A DNA stretch of 64,000 nt, taken from positions 20,584,001-20,648,000 of the forward strand of contig OU612073.1 of NCBI GenBank assembly GCA_914767715.1, read 5' to 3'. The stretch is from Membranipora membranacea (lineage: Eukaryota; Bryozoa; Gymnolaemata; Cheilostomatida; Membraniporidae). The number at the start of each line of letters is the position of its first letter. The first letter of the stretch is position 1. The position numbers were made by a program, and so were the translations under genes. This document shows, one piece after another, positions 63,330 to 64,000 of this stretch. The notes under the pieces are model-generated. The model was given only the letters and a program-made list of their open reading frames with translations, ran no database searches and was not told the origin of the DNA.

Positions 63330-64000
63330 TTACTGCTGGCAAGTCATGGCAATGTTAACATTGGACTGGATCTGCTTGGCGTTCTGGAATCTTCTCAGAA
63401 TTCTCTCATCATCAAGGACAAGGTCCTCACCTGTTGAGAAAAAAAAACAGCTTTTAGTTAATATTGTCATACTGTAGCCTCTTTAATAATAATTGAAAAC
63501 ATCTTTCAAATGTGTATTTTCACATCATCAAAGCAGTTTATCATTATCGTCAACAATGAGTAAACAACTGTATATCTTGGAATAATGAACAAAGCTTACC
63601 CTCAATTCTGGGAGTGATCTCAAGCTGCTGAGCCTGCTGCTGGGAGACACATCTGAACTGCTCACTGTTAGTTCTGATGGATTTCTGGTTGCATCTGCTG
63701 CTGCATACTGGCAGTCTGTTAACTGAGACACAGGTCTGCATACGTCCATTCTCATCAACGGTGGTTTTTACCTGTTATGAAATGAAATGAGCAATCAGGG
63801 TCTCTGATGAGAAGTTTGATGCCAGTGTTTGTAAGGAGCTGGTGGATAAGCAAGTTGCGTAAGCTGCGCTTGTTATGTATTATTCATTTTAGTTTGGTTC
63901 TTGGGCAGTAGATGGGTGAGGTTTGAGTTGGGTTTGCAGATTACTCACCTTGTGCTTGTACTGCTTGTTGCAGGTATCCTGCTGCTGCTGCTGTCTGCTT
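63330..64000 (-). CDS. Vitellogenin-like gene E, 3' part (exons 24-26, runs off the window)
   Basis: Exons: above 64000 to 63949 (end of VWD region, ...CNKQYKHK), 63771-63600 (Cys-rich tail with CVSVNRLPVCSSRC), 63430-63330 (C-terminus, TAA stop). Phases match the other copies. The final residues MTCQQ differ from MSCQN in B-D and MSCRN in A'. Exon 24 keeps the Gln run before DTCN. It is the next unit of the head-to-tail array; most of the gene lies to the right of the window. Confidence 0.87.

Overview
The window is nuclear DNA from an invertebrate animal. Its genes have many short GT-AG introns, a TATA-box promoter, and non-LTR and BEL/Pao retroelements, tRNA-derived SINE-like repeats and MITE-like inserts around them. 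I cannot name the phylum from sequence alone.

The window is almost entirely an array of vitellogenin-like genes: secreted yolk lipoprotein precursors of the large lipid transfer protein family. Three copies are complete and lie head-to-tail on the minus strand: B (30401-20287, 1719 aa), C (46210-35547, 1681 aa) and D (59369-48944, 1684 aa). Each has 26 coding exons with the same intron positions and phases. I followed every exon, and the reading frame stays open from signal peptide to stop in all three. Two more copies are cut by the window edges: A (1850 to below 1, exons 1-6, minus) and E (above 64000 to 63330, exons 24-26, minus). A sixth copy, A' (3016-15273), lies on the plus strand. It has lost everything 5' of the end of exon 14 and is decayed: a lost splice acceptor, a frameshift and two retroelement insertions.

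Layout: 1-3014 is the 5' end and upstream region of copy A, a near-identical duplicate of 28552-31637, ending in a G-rich minisatellite. That minisatellite is joined directly to exon 14 of the opposite-strand copy A'. In A', intron 15 carries a 5'-truncated LINE (3462-6134) and intron 16 a truncated BEL/Pao element (6635-10325 or further). 15274-20286 is a tail-to-tail spacer with two tRNA-like SINE heads. B is followed upstream by a second minisatellite and a second LINE copy (32983-34728). C carries a perfect 102-bp palindrome in intron 1 and two MITE-like inserts. The C-D and B-C spacers are homologous, so gene and spacer were duplicated together.

The proteins would all do the same job: be secreted, bind lipid through the N-terminal barrel and helical domain, and be stored as yolk. 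They differ mainly in Gln-rich low-complexity segments, where other yolk proteins may carry a Ser-rich phosvitin. Copies fall into two groups, A/A'/B and C/D, with some exons far more alike between groups than the rest.
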